Below, piece by piece: positions 23,838 to 32,626 of a stretch of DNA of 64,000 nt. The notes under the pieces are model-generated. The model made no database searches. It was not told the origin of the DNA and saw nothing but the letters and a program-made list of their open reading frames with translations. Source of the stretch: Cyanobacteriota bacterium erpe_2018_sw_21hr_WHONDRS-SW48-000092_B_bin.40 (lineage in GTDB: Bacteria > Cyanobacteriota > Vampirovibrionia > Obscuribacterales > Obscuribacteraceae). How positions within the stretch are numbered: the first letter of the stretch is position 1; every line of letters starts with the position of its first letter. The position numbers were made by a program, and so were the translations under genes. The DNA is taken from the NCBI GenBank assembly GCA_030917395.1, contig JAUPUU010000080.1, positions 1 through 64,000 on the forward strand, given 5' to 3'.

Positions 23838-24425
23838 TTAAGAAGAAACCTTTTTCCAAAGCCCCTGGCTATGAAGCTCTTTCCATTTATCGCCTTCTTT
23901 GACAAACACTTTGGTGTCATGCGACTCAAAGACCACTGGATGCTTGCCGCCCATCACCTTACGCAAAACACAAGTGACGGTGGCCATGTTGCCGTGTACT
24001 TTGGCATAGGGCTGGTAGATGGTATATGACACAGCGTGGGCTTCAGAGGCCTGCACTGACTGTTCATAGCGCTCTTTAATACGGGCAATAACTTGCTTCT
24101 TTCCCACTAGCAATTGCTTGGTGATGTCGTCAAAAGTCGTGACATTTTCATCGAAGTACTCAGCGAAATGTTCGAAATCACCTTTGTTTATAGCCTTGGC
24201 CATTTCATGCAAAGTATCAATCACCTTTTGCGACTCAACACAGGCAGCATGAGGATCCACACAGGTAACATCGCACTCATCTTTAGTGTCTTTAGCTATT
24301 TTTGTGTCTTTTGTCTCAGCGGCCAAACTGGGATAGTTCAGAGGAGAGCAGTAGACAAGGCCCAAGGCTAAGAGAGATAGGATTGGAAGCTTGAGAGCCA
24401 TTCTAGATTGATTATTTAACATCAT
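23838..24425 (-). CDS. Exported SnoaL/NTF2-like (DUF4440-type) protein
   Basis: 195 residues. The first ATG lies four bases after AAGGAG and the second ATG seven bases after it, so translation may begin at either. A signal sequence (LPILSLLALGLVYCSPL) with a Cys suggests a lipoprotein or cleaved export signal. A linker rich in Lys/Asp and Cys follows (DECDVTCVDPHAAC). The rest fits a SnoaL-like cone fold: VIDTLHEMAKAINKGDFEHFAEYFDENVTTF, then VHGNMATVTCVLR and KWKELHSQGLW near the end. Such domains often bind small ligands or act as immunity or regulatory modules. It follows the coiled-coil gene by 15 bases. Confidence 0.72.
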   Translation of the reverse strand: MMLNNQSRMALKLPILSLLALGLVYCSPLNYPSLAAETKDTKIAKDTKDECDVTCVDPHAACVESQKVIDTLHEMAKAINKGDFEHFAEYFDENVTTFDDITKQLLVGKKQVIARIKERYEQSVQASEAHAVSYTIYQPYAKVHGNMATVTCVLRKVMGGKHPVVFESHDTKVFVKEGDKWKELHSQGLWKKVSS

Positions 24426-24440
24426 TATTCTCCTTGGCCC

Positions 24441-24749
24441 TTACTGTGCACGGTTCATAGCAGTTTCAACATCACGCAGCGCTCGATCGTTATCACGCAA
24501 ATAACTGTTGACCGTATCGAGCTGAGTTTGCAAAGCAGATATTCTTACAGCTAGACGATTAGCTTCGCCCTGTAAATAATTTCGTTGGTCAAGGAGAGCA
24601 TCGCGACTACGTTGGAGGCTACCGTATACTTGCGAATTGGCAGCAACTGAAGCAACGCAGGCAACCACGAGAAACTCAACTACCATGATGGCAATCACAG
24701 TTGTTACCTTCAAATTTACGGTGGTAGCCACCGCTCTTTCAAGCTTCAT
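24441..24749 (-). CDS. Small membrane protein with coiled coil
   Basis: 102 residues from ATG 24749, with GGAG five bases upstream. One membrane helix (VTTVIAIMVVEFLVVACVASVAA) follows a short basic start. The remaining 60 residues form a predicted coiled coil with heptad spacing (LQRSRDALLDQRNYLQGE, ISALQTQLDTVNSYL, ALRDVETAMNR). I do not recognise a family; the layout resembles small division- or envelope-associated scaffold proteins. It is the first gene of a two-gene unit with the NTF2-like protein and is divergent from nadC. Confidence 0.68.
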   Translation of the reverse strand: MKLERAVATTVNLKVTTVIAIMVVEFLVVACVASVAANSQVYGSLQRSRDALLDQRNYLQGEANRLAVRISALQTQLDTVNSYLRDNDRALRDVETAMNRAQ

Positions 24750-24830
24750 ATCAACTCCATAGACCCAGAGCCAGCGAAGCTTATAATATTAACGCACTCT
24801 CAACTAGAATACAAAGGGCCGCGAAAGTAT

Positions 24831-25772
24831 ATGTCATCCGTAATATCAACGAAAATTACAGCCCACCTGCAAGAAGAGCTAATCGAGAAGCTTCTTGATC
24901 TGGCCTTTTTGGAAGACTTCGGCGGCATAAACGAAGACAGTGAGCAGCCTTTCGACCTCACGACCTCGGCAACAGTCAGCCCCGACCTGCAAGCAAGCGC
25001 TGATATTCTCTTAAAAGAACCCGCAGTGGTAGCAGGATTACCATTCTTAGCTCGAGTGATGGAACGCCTGAGCAAAACAATTGAAACTGAACTGCTGGTG
25101 GCCGATGGTACTTATATAGAGGATGTAAAAACCCCTGTGGTGGTAGCTAAGCTAAGGGGACCGGCCCAGGCTATCCTCAAGGGCGAAAGGCTAGCCCTCA
25201 ACATCATGCAAAGGCTTTCAGGTATTGCTACTCAAACAAGACGCTACACCAGCCTGGCTAGCCCCAAAGGCATCGCCATACTTGATACAAGAAAAACCTC
25301 TCCCGGCCTGCGTGTACTTGAGCGCTACGGCGTTCGAGCTGGAGGGGGCACCAACCACCGCTTTGGCCTCTTTGATGCAATTCTCATTAAAGACAACCAT
25401 TTAAAAATTGCGGGCGGAGTAAAACCAGCGTTGCTGGCAGCCGAGAAGTTTCTCAAGGCTCATCCGCATCTAAAGATGAGTCAAATACTGTCGGTTGAGG
25501 TCAGTAGCTTAGACGAACTACAAGAAGCATTAGACCTCGGAGCCAAACGGGTGTTGCTTGACAATATGAGTCCAGATCAGGTGCGCCAATGCATCCAAAA
25601 GATATCGATCAATAGCAGCAACGGTACTGGTGAGTATTTTGTCGAAGTATCCGGTGGCATTACTTTAGAAAACCTCAGCGGTTATCTCATAAGCGGAGTA
25701 AATGCCATCTCAACTGGCGCCCTTACTCACTCTGCACGCAATGTAGATCTATCGTTGGAATTTACAGACTAA
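24831..25772 (+). CDS. nadC: Nicotinate-nucleotide pyrophosphorylase (quinolinate phosphoribosyltransferase)
   Basis: 313 residues. NadC converts quinolinate and PRPP to nicotinate mononucleotide in de novo NAD synthesis. Signatures: DLTTSATVSPD near the start, NIMQRLSGIATQTRRY, the substrate-binding block DTRKTSPGLRVLERYGVRAGG and NHRFGLFDAILIKDNHL, VEVSSLDELQEAL, VLLDNMSPDQ, and EVSGGITLENL in the phosphate-binding loop. Length is slightly above the usual 280-290, from a longer N-terminus and short inserts. nadA and nadB are not in the window. No clear Shine-Dalgarno is seen before the ATG. Confidence 0.96.
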   Translation: MSSVISTKITAHLQEELIEKLLDLAFLEDFGGINEDSEQPFDLTTSATVSPDLQASADILLKEPAVVAGLPFLARVMERLSKTIETELLVADGTYIEDVKTPVVVAKLRGPAQAILKGERLALNIMQRLSGIATQTRRYTSLASPKGIAILDTRKTSPGLRVLERYGVRAGGGTNHRFGLFDAILIKDNHLKIAGGVKPALLAAEKFLKAHPHLKMSQILSVEVSSLDELQEALDLGAKRVLLDNMSPDQVRQCIQKISINSSNGTGEYFVEVSGGITLENLSGYLISGVNAISTGALTHSARNVDLSLEFTD

Positions 25773-26137
25773 CTATTGACTTGCTCTAAGCAGGCAAAAG
25801 GCTGATTAAGTTTCTTGCATCTTATCTCTTGACAGCCCGGCTTTCCCTGCGCCATTTCAGGCTTTCCAAGCATGAGACCATGGCAATTGCCAGACAGAGC
25901 ATGACATTCCAAAAAGCTAGCTAAGGGTATACACTTGCATACATCTTCAGTTTGTCTTTATTTTTCAAAACGAGTTAATGAAGCAGTTGGGCTGGTAGTT
26001 CTACAGTCTATTGTTCTACTTTGTGCATGTAGCTTGTGATGTTGAATTTGTACAAACGCAAAGATACAAATTGAAGATTGCCCCCCCACTTCACTATCAA
26101 ATTCAGGCAACCCGCAGGTCAGGTAAGGAAAGAACTT
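25773..26137. other. Gene-free stretch with one hairpin before the pseudo-receiver gene
   Basis: No supported coding frame occurs in these 365 bases. A TTGACA hexamer near 25832 lacks a convincing -10 partner. AATTTGTA (26045-26052) and TACAAATT (26065-26072) form a perfect 8-bp stem with a 12-base loop, 66 bases before the next start codon, followed by a run of seven C residues at about 26083. The hairpin could be an operator or leader structure. Confidence 0.35.
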
Positions 26138-26560
26138 ATGAACCCGCCCACCAAAGTTTTCATCGTCGACAGCGACCGTCTGGCACTGGTTACGCTGAGC
26201 CTTTGGCTTGAGCAACACAAAGACTTCGAAGTGGTCGGCACCGCTCTGCCAACAAGCAAATTAGAGCAAAAAATTCGCGAAAGCCAGGCCGATCTAGTAG
26301 TCCTGAGCCTTTCTACAGTTGGAATCGAAGCGGTAACCACCCTGCGTCGCGTCAAGCATACTTACAGCGATATTCCAGTCATTATTCTGCACCAGGGCGA
26401 TGCTAAAGCGATTGAAGGGCCGCTGACTTTTGAGTCAGATGCGCAACTATCACCTGATGCAAGCTTGAAAGATTTAGTTGAGACCATGAGAAAACTTGGC
26501 CTCCGTCAAAAAGTTGTAACTGGCTCAATGACCGCAAGCATGCTCACCAAGGCTGGCTAA
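26138..26560 (+). CDS. Stand-alone pseudo-receiver domain protein
   Basis: 140 residues from ATG 26138, preceded by AGGTAAGGAAAG; a longer frame from 26078 is not supported. The whole protein is one response-regulator receiver fold: KVFIVDSDRLAL with acidic D11/D13, ADLVVLSLSTVG as strand 3, PVIILHQGD as strand 4 and LKDLVETMRKL as the last helix. The phosphoacceptor Asp at the end of strand 3 is Ser57 (LSL instead of LDL), the switch Thr is His, and the conserved Lys is Ser105. It should not be phosphorylated in the normal way and probably acts as a constitutive or ligand-driven adaptor. The TIGR04222 membrane protein gene begins nine bases downstream. Confidence 0.8.
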   Translation: MNPPTKVFIVDSDRLALVTLSLWLEQHKDFEVVGTALPTSKLEQKIRESQADLVVLSLSTVGIEAVTTLRRVKHTYSDIPVIILHQGDAKAIEGPLTFESDAQLSPDASLKDLVETMRKLGLRQKVVTGSMTASMLTKAG

Positions 26561-26568
26561 CCAATTTA

Positions 26569-27816
26569 GTGTATTTCGTCGAACTAATTGTAGTTTGCAT
26601 AACCCTTGTGGTTCTGCGAAGCTTTTTGTCAGGTGAACATACAAAAGACAACGGCAGCTCTGGAGAGCACCTTGATTTGGAACCAGTGGAGATTGCCTAT
26701 CTGTCACGCAACGGCGACACCACTTTTGCGTTGAGCATACTAGTATTCGACATGCTACATAAAGAAGTGAAGAGCCGCTTGAACAACTCAGGCGATTCTC
26801 TATTAATAGCTACAGCATCTTCATCGGCATCTTCTTCAGCTGTACCGGCACTGCCAGCTGCAAGTGCGAGTAAAAGCTACTTCGAAACCAGGCTGCAAGA
26901 AATAATTAAGTCGTCACTGAGAAATTGGGGCGAAAAGACAATTGACGCGGCCGGTTTAAACTACAAAAAGGACCCTATCGGCTTTATTCGCCGACTGCCG
27001 ATACTTTATCGATTTCTCTCCAATGCCCTAAAAGGCACCGCCAAAGAAATCTTGAATGACCCCCGCCAAATGAGCAGATACATTTCAAAAACTGGTCTAA
27101 TGCGCATTCTTGCCCAAATAGGTTCATCAGGGCTGAAACAAGAGTTCGAAGTCGAACTACAAGCCGAGTTGCTAGCTAAGGGTCTACTCTTGGAAGCGAA
27201 GCCAAGAAAAAAGCTAGCAACAATCTACTCGGTCTGTTTCGTTATTGCCCAAATAATATTTGTCACCCTGCTACTACTGGCAATACCTAATCATATCCAT
27301 GCTCTTATTATTTTCGCCGCTTCAGCCTTAACAGCATGCACAGTAAAAGCCGCTATTGGTGCCCGTTCGTTCATACCACTCTATGAAGATCTCTGTGAAG
27401 TATTGAACCATGCTACCAGGCGCAATTTTCGCATCACAGCACTGCAATATTTTATTCATCTGGTCAATGCCATTCTCAATGGTTTGAGCATTTTTGCATT
27501 TTTTATACTTCTGTTAATGGGCTCATTAGTTCTCTATTTGACCCAAACAGTGGACAGTCCAGCCACCTATTTGATGCTACTGAGCATGATGCTAGCCCAA
27601 TACATAGCGGCCGGTTATTTGTTAGAAGCCTACCGCCTCAGCCTGTCAGAGTGCAGCTCACCTCTGGCTCAAAGGCACATAAAATTATTGAAGACACGCT
27701 ACCGCAGCTCATCTTCGATTGATGCTCTCAAGTCAGTTCTGCTCAGCACAGAGTATGATGCAGAGTTGTCTTACTTGCTTTCGATTTATGGTATTGAAAC
27801 TCTCTTCTTCATATAG
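26569..27816 (+). CDS. TIGR04222-like membrane protein
   Basis: 415 residues, GTG start at 26569. A short N-terminal helix (FVELIVVCITLVVL) is followed by the TIGR04222-type block DLEPVEIAYLSRNGDTTFALSILVFDML, a cytoplasmic region with a Ser/Ala-rich insert (around 85-105) and a second helical domain. The C-terminal half has four to five membrane helices (VCFVIAQIIFVTLLLLAI, IIFAASALTACTV, FAFFILLLMGSLVLYL, YLMLLSMMLAQYIAAGYLL). Function of the family is unknown. The gene sits nine bases after the pseudo-receiver and eight bases before the dehydrogenase, so the three form an operon. Confidence 0.72.
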   Translation: MYFVELIVVCITLVVLRSFLSGEHTKDNGSSGEHLDLEPVEIAYLSRNGDTTFALSILVFDMLHKEVKSRLNNSGDSLLIATASSSASSSAVPALPAASASKSYFETRLQEIIKSSLRNWGEKTIDAAGLNYKKDPIGFIRRLPILYRFLSNALKGTAKEILNDPRQMSRYISKTGLMRILAQIGSSGLKQEFEVELQAELLAKGLLLEAKPRKKLATIYSVCFVIAQIIFVTLLLLAIPNHIHALIIFAASALTACTVKAAIGARSFIPLYEDLCEVLNHATRRNFRITALQYFIHLVNAILNGLSIFAFFILLLMGSLVLYLTQTVDSPATYLMLLSMMLAQYIAAGYLLEAYRLSLSECSSPLAQRHIKLLKTRYRSSSSIDALKSVLLSTEYDAELSYLLSIYGIETLFFI

Positions 27817-27824
27817 AACAAAAA

Positions 27825-28676
27825 ATGGCAAAAACAATAGAAAAAAACACTAAGGTCATAATCACTGGCGCTTCAACAGGAATTGGCCGGGGCCTAGCTT
27901 TGCTTTTAGCAGAGAAATACAAGGCCCAGTTAGTCCTAACTGCCCGCAGTGAAGGTGACTTAGCGAGCGCAGCAGAACAAGTAGTCGCCCTTGGCGGCAA
28001 GGCCGAAACTGTTGTTGGTGATATTGCCGCCGAGGGGATGATTGATAAACTCGTAGAAAAATGCCTCACTGCCTATGGTGGCATAGACATTATCGTTAAC
28101 AACGCCGGCATGGCCATACCGGGGAAATTTGAACATCTCTCTATGTCAGACTGGAGGCGGCTCTTTGAAGTCAATTTCTTCACCCCACTGGCTCTCACCT
28201 ATGCAGCCCTGCCTCATCTGAAGAAATCGAATGCTGGCAAGATCGTCAACGTGGCATCGGTAGCTGGAAAAATATCTTTTCCTGGCAGTGTCAGCTATTG
28301 CTCAAGCAAGTTTGCCCTGACTGGGCTTTCTGAAGGTTTGGCTGCCGAAATTGGCAATCTCATTGATGTCGTTACAGTTTGCCCAGGCTGGGTGCGCACC
28401 GAATTTTTTGAAAAAAATGCTGTGGCCGGGCAGAAAAATCCAACTCTGATTGCTGAGCGCCATGATCTCAGCGGCGTGCTCATGAAGCACGTGCTCAGCA
28501 TCAGTACCAAGCAATGCGCCAGCGACATAGAAAGAGCACTCGCCCGCGGTGGATCTCACGAGCTAATTCTTACTCTTCCTGGTCAATTTGCCGAACGCCT
28601 CCATGGCGTGGCACCAGGCCTAATGCGCTTTATTGCCCGAGGCATACCGGCCGAGTTTCCAAACAAGAATAGCTAA
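27825..28676 (+). CDS. Short-chain dehydrogenase/reductase
   Basis: 283 residues from ATG 27825. Classical SDR: NAD(P)-binding TGASTGIGRGLA, IVNNAGMAIPG, a Ser on strand 5 (VNVASVAGKI) and the catalytic YCSSK. The cofactor is likely NADP, as a basic residue (TARSE) follows strand 2. The C-terminal 60 residues are longer than average, with CASDIERALARG and VAPGLMRFIARG, a pattern of DltE/YqjQ-like SDRs acting on lipids or acyl chains. Substrate unknown. It ends one base before the stop of the convergent TPR gene. Confidence 0.92.
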   Translation: MAKTIEKNTKVIITGASTGIGRGLALLLAEKYKAQLVLTARSEGDLASAAEQVVALGGKAETVVGDIAAEGMIDKLVEKCLTAYGGIDIIVNNAGMAIPGKFEHLSMSDWRRLFEVNFFTPLALTYAALPHLKKSNAGKIVNVASVAGKISFPGSVSYCSSKFALTGLSEGLAAEIGNLIDVVTVCPGWVRTEFFEKNAVAGQKNPTLIAERHDLSGVLMKHVLSISTKQCASDIERALARGGSHELILTLPGQFAERLHGVAPGLMRFIARGIPAEFPNKNS

Positions 28677-28677
28677 G

Positions 28678-29667
28678 CTATTCCATATACTTCGAGCGAA
28701 TCAACTGCACCCGACGATCCAGGGTCACGGCTTCCGTTGAGCGGTTAGTCTTGCGCAAAAGTTCTGCATAATTCTCGAGGCAAGCCGCTACATAAGCGTG
28801 CTCGGGTCCAAGGGCCCGCTCCCAAATTTCGATGGCACGCCGGTACAGACTCTCAGCCCGAGCATGGTTGCCGTGTTGATGGTAAAGCCAACCCAAATTA
28901 TTGAGACTTTCAGCTACTTTCGGATGATCGGGGCTAAGCACCCGCTCGCGAATGGCCAGAGCACGCCGATGCATCGGTTCAGCTTGCTCAAACTGCTCTT
29001 TTGCTAAAAACAATGAGGCAAGATTGTTCAAGGCATTGGCAACATTAGGATGATCATTGCCATGAACCCGCTCTTCAATTTTCAAGACACGTCTGAATAG
29101 AGGTTCAGCGTCAGCTCGGCGCCCTTGCTCAGCATAAATATTGGCCAAAGAATTGAGAATTTCAATCAAACTACTGTCTTCCAAGCCCAAATAGCGCTCT
29201 CTAATTTTCAAGCCCCGGCGCAAGACTTCCTCTGCTTCATTAAAGCGACTGAGAGTCATATAGAGATCACCCAGATTACTGAGGGCGGAGGCTATATTAA
29301 GGTGCTCAGGGCCGAGCACCTTTTCTTGTAAACTCAAAGCCCTCTTAAACAAGGGCTCAGCGTCAGCATACTTTCCTTGAGCAAGATAGACCAGACCAAG
29401 ATGATTTAGGGCCGCCGCCACGTCAGGGTGATCGACGGCGAGAAGCCGCTCGCGCATGGCCAGAGCCTTAATAAATAGCTCTTCTGCCTCCTCAAAACGA
29501 CTGTCGTGATAGAGCAAAAGGCCAAGCGAAATATAGTAATCGGCCAAATCTGGGTGATCTGGGCCGAGCGACTGCTCCATATCTGGTAGAAGCCGCAAAA
29601 GGGCGTCTACATTCTCATCGATGGACATGACTATCGTGGGTCCGCGGTTACTTTCCTCTACCTTCAT
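28678..29667 (-). CDS. Kinesin-light-chain-type TPR protein
   Basis: 329 residues made up almost entirely of seven 42-residue TPR_10/TPR_12 repeats of the kinesin-light-chain pattern, for example the recurring ALNHLGLVYLAQGKYADAEP, PLFKRALSLQEKVLGPEH and ALNNLASLFLAKEQFEQAEP. No signal peptide or membrane helix. Repeats are well conserved between units, suggesting recent duplication or strong constraint on the binding groove. Such proteins are abundant in large-genome environmental bacteria and bind other proteins. No functional partner can be named; it lies between the SDR gene (convergent) and the pyruvate phosphate dikinase gene (same strand, 131 bases away). Confidence 0.9.
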   Translation of the reverse strand: MKVEESNRGPTIVMSIDENVDALLRLLPDMEQSLGPDHPDLADYYISLGLLLYHDSRFEEAEELFIKALAMRERLLAVDHPDVAAALNHLGLVYLAQGKYADAEPLFKRALSLQEKVLGPEHLNIASALSNLGDLYMTLSRFNEAEEVLRRGLKIRERYLGLEDSSLIEILNSLANIYAEQGRRADAEPLFRRVLKIEERVHGNDHPNVANALNNLASLFLAKEQFEQAEPMHRRALAIRERVLSPDHPKVAESLNNLGWLYHQHGNHARAESLYRRAIEIWERALGPEHAYVAACLENYAELLRKTNRSTEAVTLDRRVQLIRSKYME

Positions 29668-29798
29668 TTATTTTCTACCAGTGCAAGGGGATCTTCTAAA
29701 CCTTTCTCAGTCGATGCGTTCATATATGAAGGCACCCTTTGGTTTTGCCCAAGTAATTTTTGAAATATCCCTATGCCCTGAGCGCTTATAGACTTTAT

Positions 29799-32573
29799 CT
29801 ATTTATCGCGCTCACCGCTCACCAGGGTCGCTTGGGCCGCGGCCAAACGTGCCACTGGCACACGGAAAGGTGAACAACTAACATAAGTAAGGCCCAGCTT
29901 ATGAGCAAAGGCGATCGACTGCGGTTCACCGCCATGTTCGCCACAGATGCCCAGCTTCAGGTCAGGCTTTGTTTTACGACCCAAATCGACGGCTATCTGC
30001 ATGAGCTTACCGACGCCGTCAAAGTCTAAAACCTCAAAGGGATTGCTGCTCAGTACTTTTTCTTTAGTACCAAGACAATCAACTCCATCAAGGTAGCGCT
30101 GCAGGAATTTGCCTTCAGCGTCATCGCGGGAATAGCCGAAAGTCATCTGGGTGAGATCGTTGGTGCCGAAGCTAAAGAATTCAGCATATTCAGCAATGGC
30201 ATCAGCAGTGAGGCAAGCACGAGGAATCTCGATCATGGTGCCGAATTTGTAGACAATCTCGCAGTCTTCGCGCGCCATAACTTCTTTAGCTACGGCTTCG
30301 AGCTGCAGTCTGGCAAATTTTAGCTCGTTAACATGGCCAACAAGAGGAATCATAATTTCGGGCAAGACTTCTAGGCCTTGTTTCTTCACGGCAATAGCGG
30401 CTTCAAATATAGCCTGCACCTGCATCTTATTGATGCCAGGGTAAAGCAAGCCAAGTCGGCAACCGCGCAACCCCATCATCGGATTAGCCTCTTTCAGCTC
30501 ACCAACTTTTTTAAGCAGCACTTCTTTTTCACGCAGTTGCGGTCCGCTTACCCCTTTGGCACGCATGGTGGCAACTTCATCGATGAGGTGTTCTTCTTTG
30601 GGCAAGAACTCGTGTAATGGCGGATCAAGTAGACGGATTGTGACAGGTAGCCCGGCCATGGCCTGGAAGATACCAGTAAAATCTTGTCTTTGCATAGGCA
30701 AAAGCTTAGCCAGGGCCTCTTCCCGCTCTAAATCAGTATTAGACAAGATCATCTGTTGCATTACCGGAAGCCGATCTTGGGCCATAAACATGTGCTCTGT
30801 TCGGCACAAGCCAATACCCTGAGCACCGAACTCACGAGCCAGTTTGGCATCTTCAGGAGTATCAGCGTTAGTGCGAATCAGCAGTGTTCTTACCTGATCA
30901 GCCCACTGAAGCAATGTTTTGAAGTCTTGTGAGAAATCGGGATCGTGGGTGATGATCTGTCCTTCGAAAATCTCGCCAGTTGAACCATCAATTGAAATCA
31001 AATCGCCTTTCTTGAAGAGCTTAGTTCCAACATACATTTCTTCGCGATCAAGATCGATTTTCAAAGCCTCACAGCCAGCAACGCAGGGCTTGCCCATGCC
31101 GCGAGCAACTACAGCTGCGTGGCTGGTCATGCCACCGCGGCTGGTGATCACACCTTGAGATGGAACAATGCCATGGATATCATCGGGACAGGTCTCGATT
31201 CTAATCAAGATAACCTTAAGACCTTGACTGGCCATTTTTTCCGCTTCATCAGGATTGAAAATAATTTTACCGATAGCCGCGCCAGGAGAGGCATTGAGAC
31301 CAGTGGCAATCAGTCGATTTTCTTTCTTAGCCTTAGCTTTGTCTTCAGCAATAAACGAAGGCAGAAGCAATTGGTTCAATTGCATAGGTTCCACTCGATT
31401 GAGAGCTTCTTCGCGAGTGAGAATGCCTTCAGTTACCATATCAACAGCCACTTTAACAGCTGCAGCGGCAGTGCGCTTACCACTTCTGGTCTGCAATAAG
31501 TAGAGCTTGCCTTGCTCAATCGTAAACTCAATATCTTGCATATCACGGTAATACTGTTCAAGTCGTCCGACATTGGCTAAGAGCTCTTCGTAGACGCTGG
31601 GCATACCTTTTGCCATATCAGATATTTTTAGTGGAGTGCGAGTGCCTGCCACCACATCTTCACCCTGAGCATTAACGAGATACTCACCATACAGAAGCTT
31701 TTCGCCAGTACTAGGGTTACGAGTGAAACATACACCGGTAGCCGACGTATCATCAAAATTACCAAACACCATTGACTGCACGTTAACAGCAGTGCCCAGG
31801 TTGTGGTCAATCTTATTGAGATTGCGATAATAGATTGCCCGACTGTTATTCCATGATCTAAATACAGCTTCAATAGCGCCTTGCAGTTGCTCTTTAGCAT
31901 CTTGGGGGAAAGGCTTGCCTGAACGGGTTTGCACTAGTGCCTTGAACTGCTCCACCAAATTTTTCAAATTTTCGACAGTGAACTCAGCGTCACTTTCAAT
32001 TTTGAGCTCATCTTTCAAATCTTCTAGCAAGTCTTCAAAACTGTCCTTGCTAATCTCAAGCACCACACTACCGTACATAGCAATGAAGCGACGATAGCTA
32101 TCCCAGGCAAAGCGCGCATTGCTAGTCAAAGCAGTTATTGATTCGACCGTCCTATCATTGAGACCGAGATTTAAAATCGTATCCATCATGCCTGGCATAG
32201 AGAACTTAGCGCCTGAGCGAACGGAAAGAAGCAGCGGATTTTTCAGATCGCCAAGGGTACGACCAACTTTCTTCTCGACATGGGCTAGCTCGACCATCAC
32301 CTCATCAAACAAACCAGGAGGCATTGTTTGTGAATTCTCGGTATATTCACGGCAGCATGAAGTGAGTATGGTCAAACCCGGTGGAACGTTGACCCCTGAG
32401 TGGGTCATTTCAGCCAGTCCAGCCCCCTTACCACCAAGTAAGTCTTTCATAGCATCACGATTGCCAGCAAAAGCATCAAAGCCTTCCTCAAAAAGATAAA
32501 CGCGCTTGGCTAATTTGAGCTGCGCATATTTATCCTTCAATTGAGCTTGACTGCTCTCTGTCATACTCACCAT
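29799..32573 (-). CDS. ppdK: Pyruvate, phosphate dikinase
   Basis: 924 residues from ATG 32573, chosen because GGAGAG lies seven bases upstream; an ATG at 32588 is the alternative. The enzyme interconverts pyruvate, ATP and phosphate with PEP, AMP and pyrophosphate. The N-terminal ATP-grasp part starts LLGGKGAGLAEMTHSG and includes LLSVRSGAKFSMPGMMDTIL. The swivelling His domain carries GGMTSHAAVVARGMGKPCVAG with the phospho-His. The C-terminal PEP domain has GLCRTEHMF, GLRGCRLG, EIMIPLVG, FGTNDLTQMTFG and LGICGEHGG with the catalytic Cys. Its regulator gene lies immediately upstream on the same strand. Confidence 0.97.
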   Translation of the reverse strand: MVSMTESSQAQLKDKYAQLKLAKRVYLFEEGFDAFAGNRDAMKDLLGGKGAGLAEMTHSGVNVPPGLTILTSCCREYTENSQTMPPGLFDEVMVELAHVEKKVGRTLGDLKNPLLLSVRSGAKFSMPGMMDTILNLGLNDRTVESITALTSNARFAWDSYRRFIAMYGSVVLEISKDSFEDLLEDLKDELKIESDAEFTVENLKNLVEQFKALVQTRSGKPFPQDAKEQLQGAIEAVFRSWNNSRAIYYRNLNKIDHNLGTAVNVQSMVFGNFDDTSATGVCFTRNPSTGEKLLYGEYLVNAQGEDVVAGTRTPLKISDMAKGMPSVYEELLANVGRLEQYYRDMQDIEFTIEQGKLYLLQTRSGKRTAAAAVKVAVDMVTEGILTREEALNRVEPMQLNQLLLPSFIAEDKAKAKKENRLIATGLNASPGAAIGKIIFNPDEAEKMASQGLKVILIRIETCPDDIHGIVPSQGVITSRGGMTSHAAVVARGMGKPCVAGCEALKIDLDREEMYVGTKLFKKGDLISIDGSTGEIFEGQIITHDPDFSQDFKTLLQWADQVRTLLIRTNADTPEDAKLAREFGAQGIGLCRTEHMFMAQDRLPVMQQMILSNTDLEREEALAKLLPMQRQDFTGIFQAMAGLPVTIRLLDPPLHEFLPKEEHLIDEVATMRAKGVSGPQLREKEVLLKKVGELKEANPMMGLRGCRLGLLYPGINKMQVQAIFEAAIAVKKQGLEVLPEIMIPLVGHVNELKFARLQLEAVAKEVMAREDCEIVYKFGTMIEIPRACLTADAIAEYAEFFSFGTNDLTQMTFGYSRDDAEGKFLQRYLDGVDCLGTKEKVLSSNPFEVLDFDGVGKLMQIAVDLGRKTKPDLKLGICGEHGGEPQSIAFAHKLGLTYVSCSPFRVPVARLAAAQATLVSGERDK

Positions 32574-32626
32574 GATTTCTCTCTCCATTGTTGGTTTGGG
32601 GCTAGATTCGGGTCAAGATTCTATGT

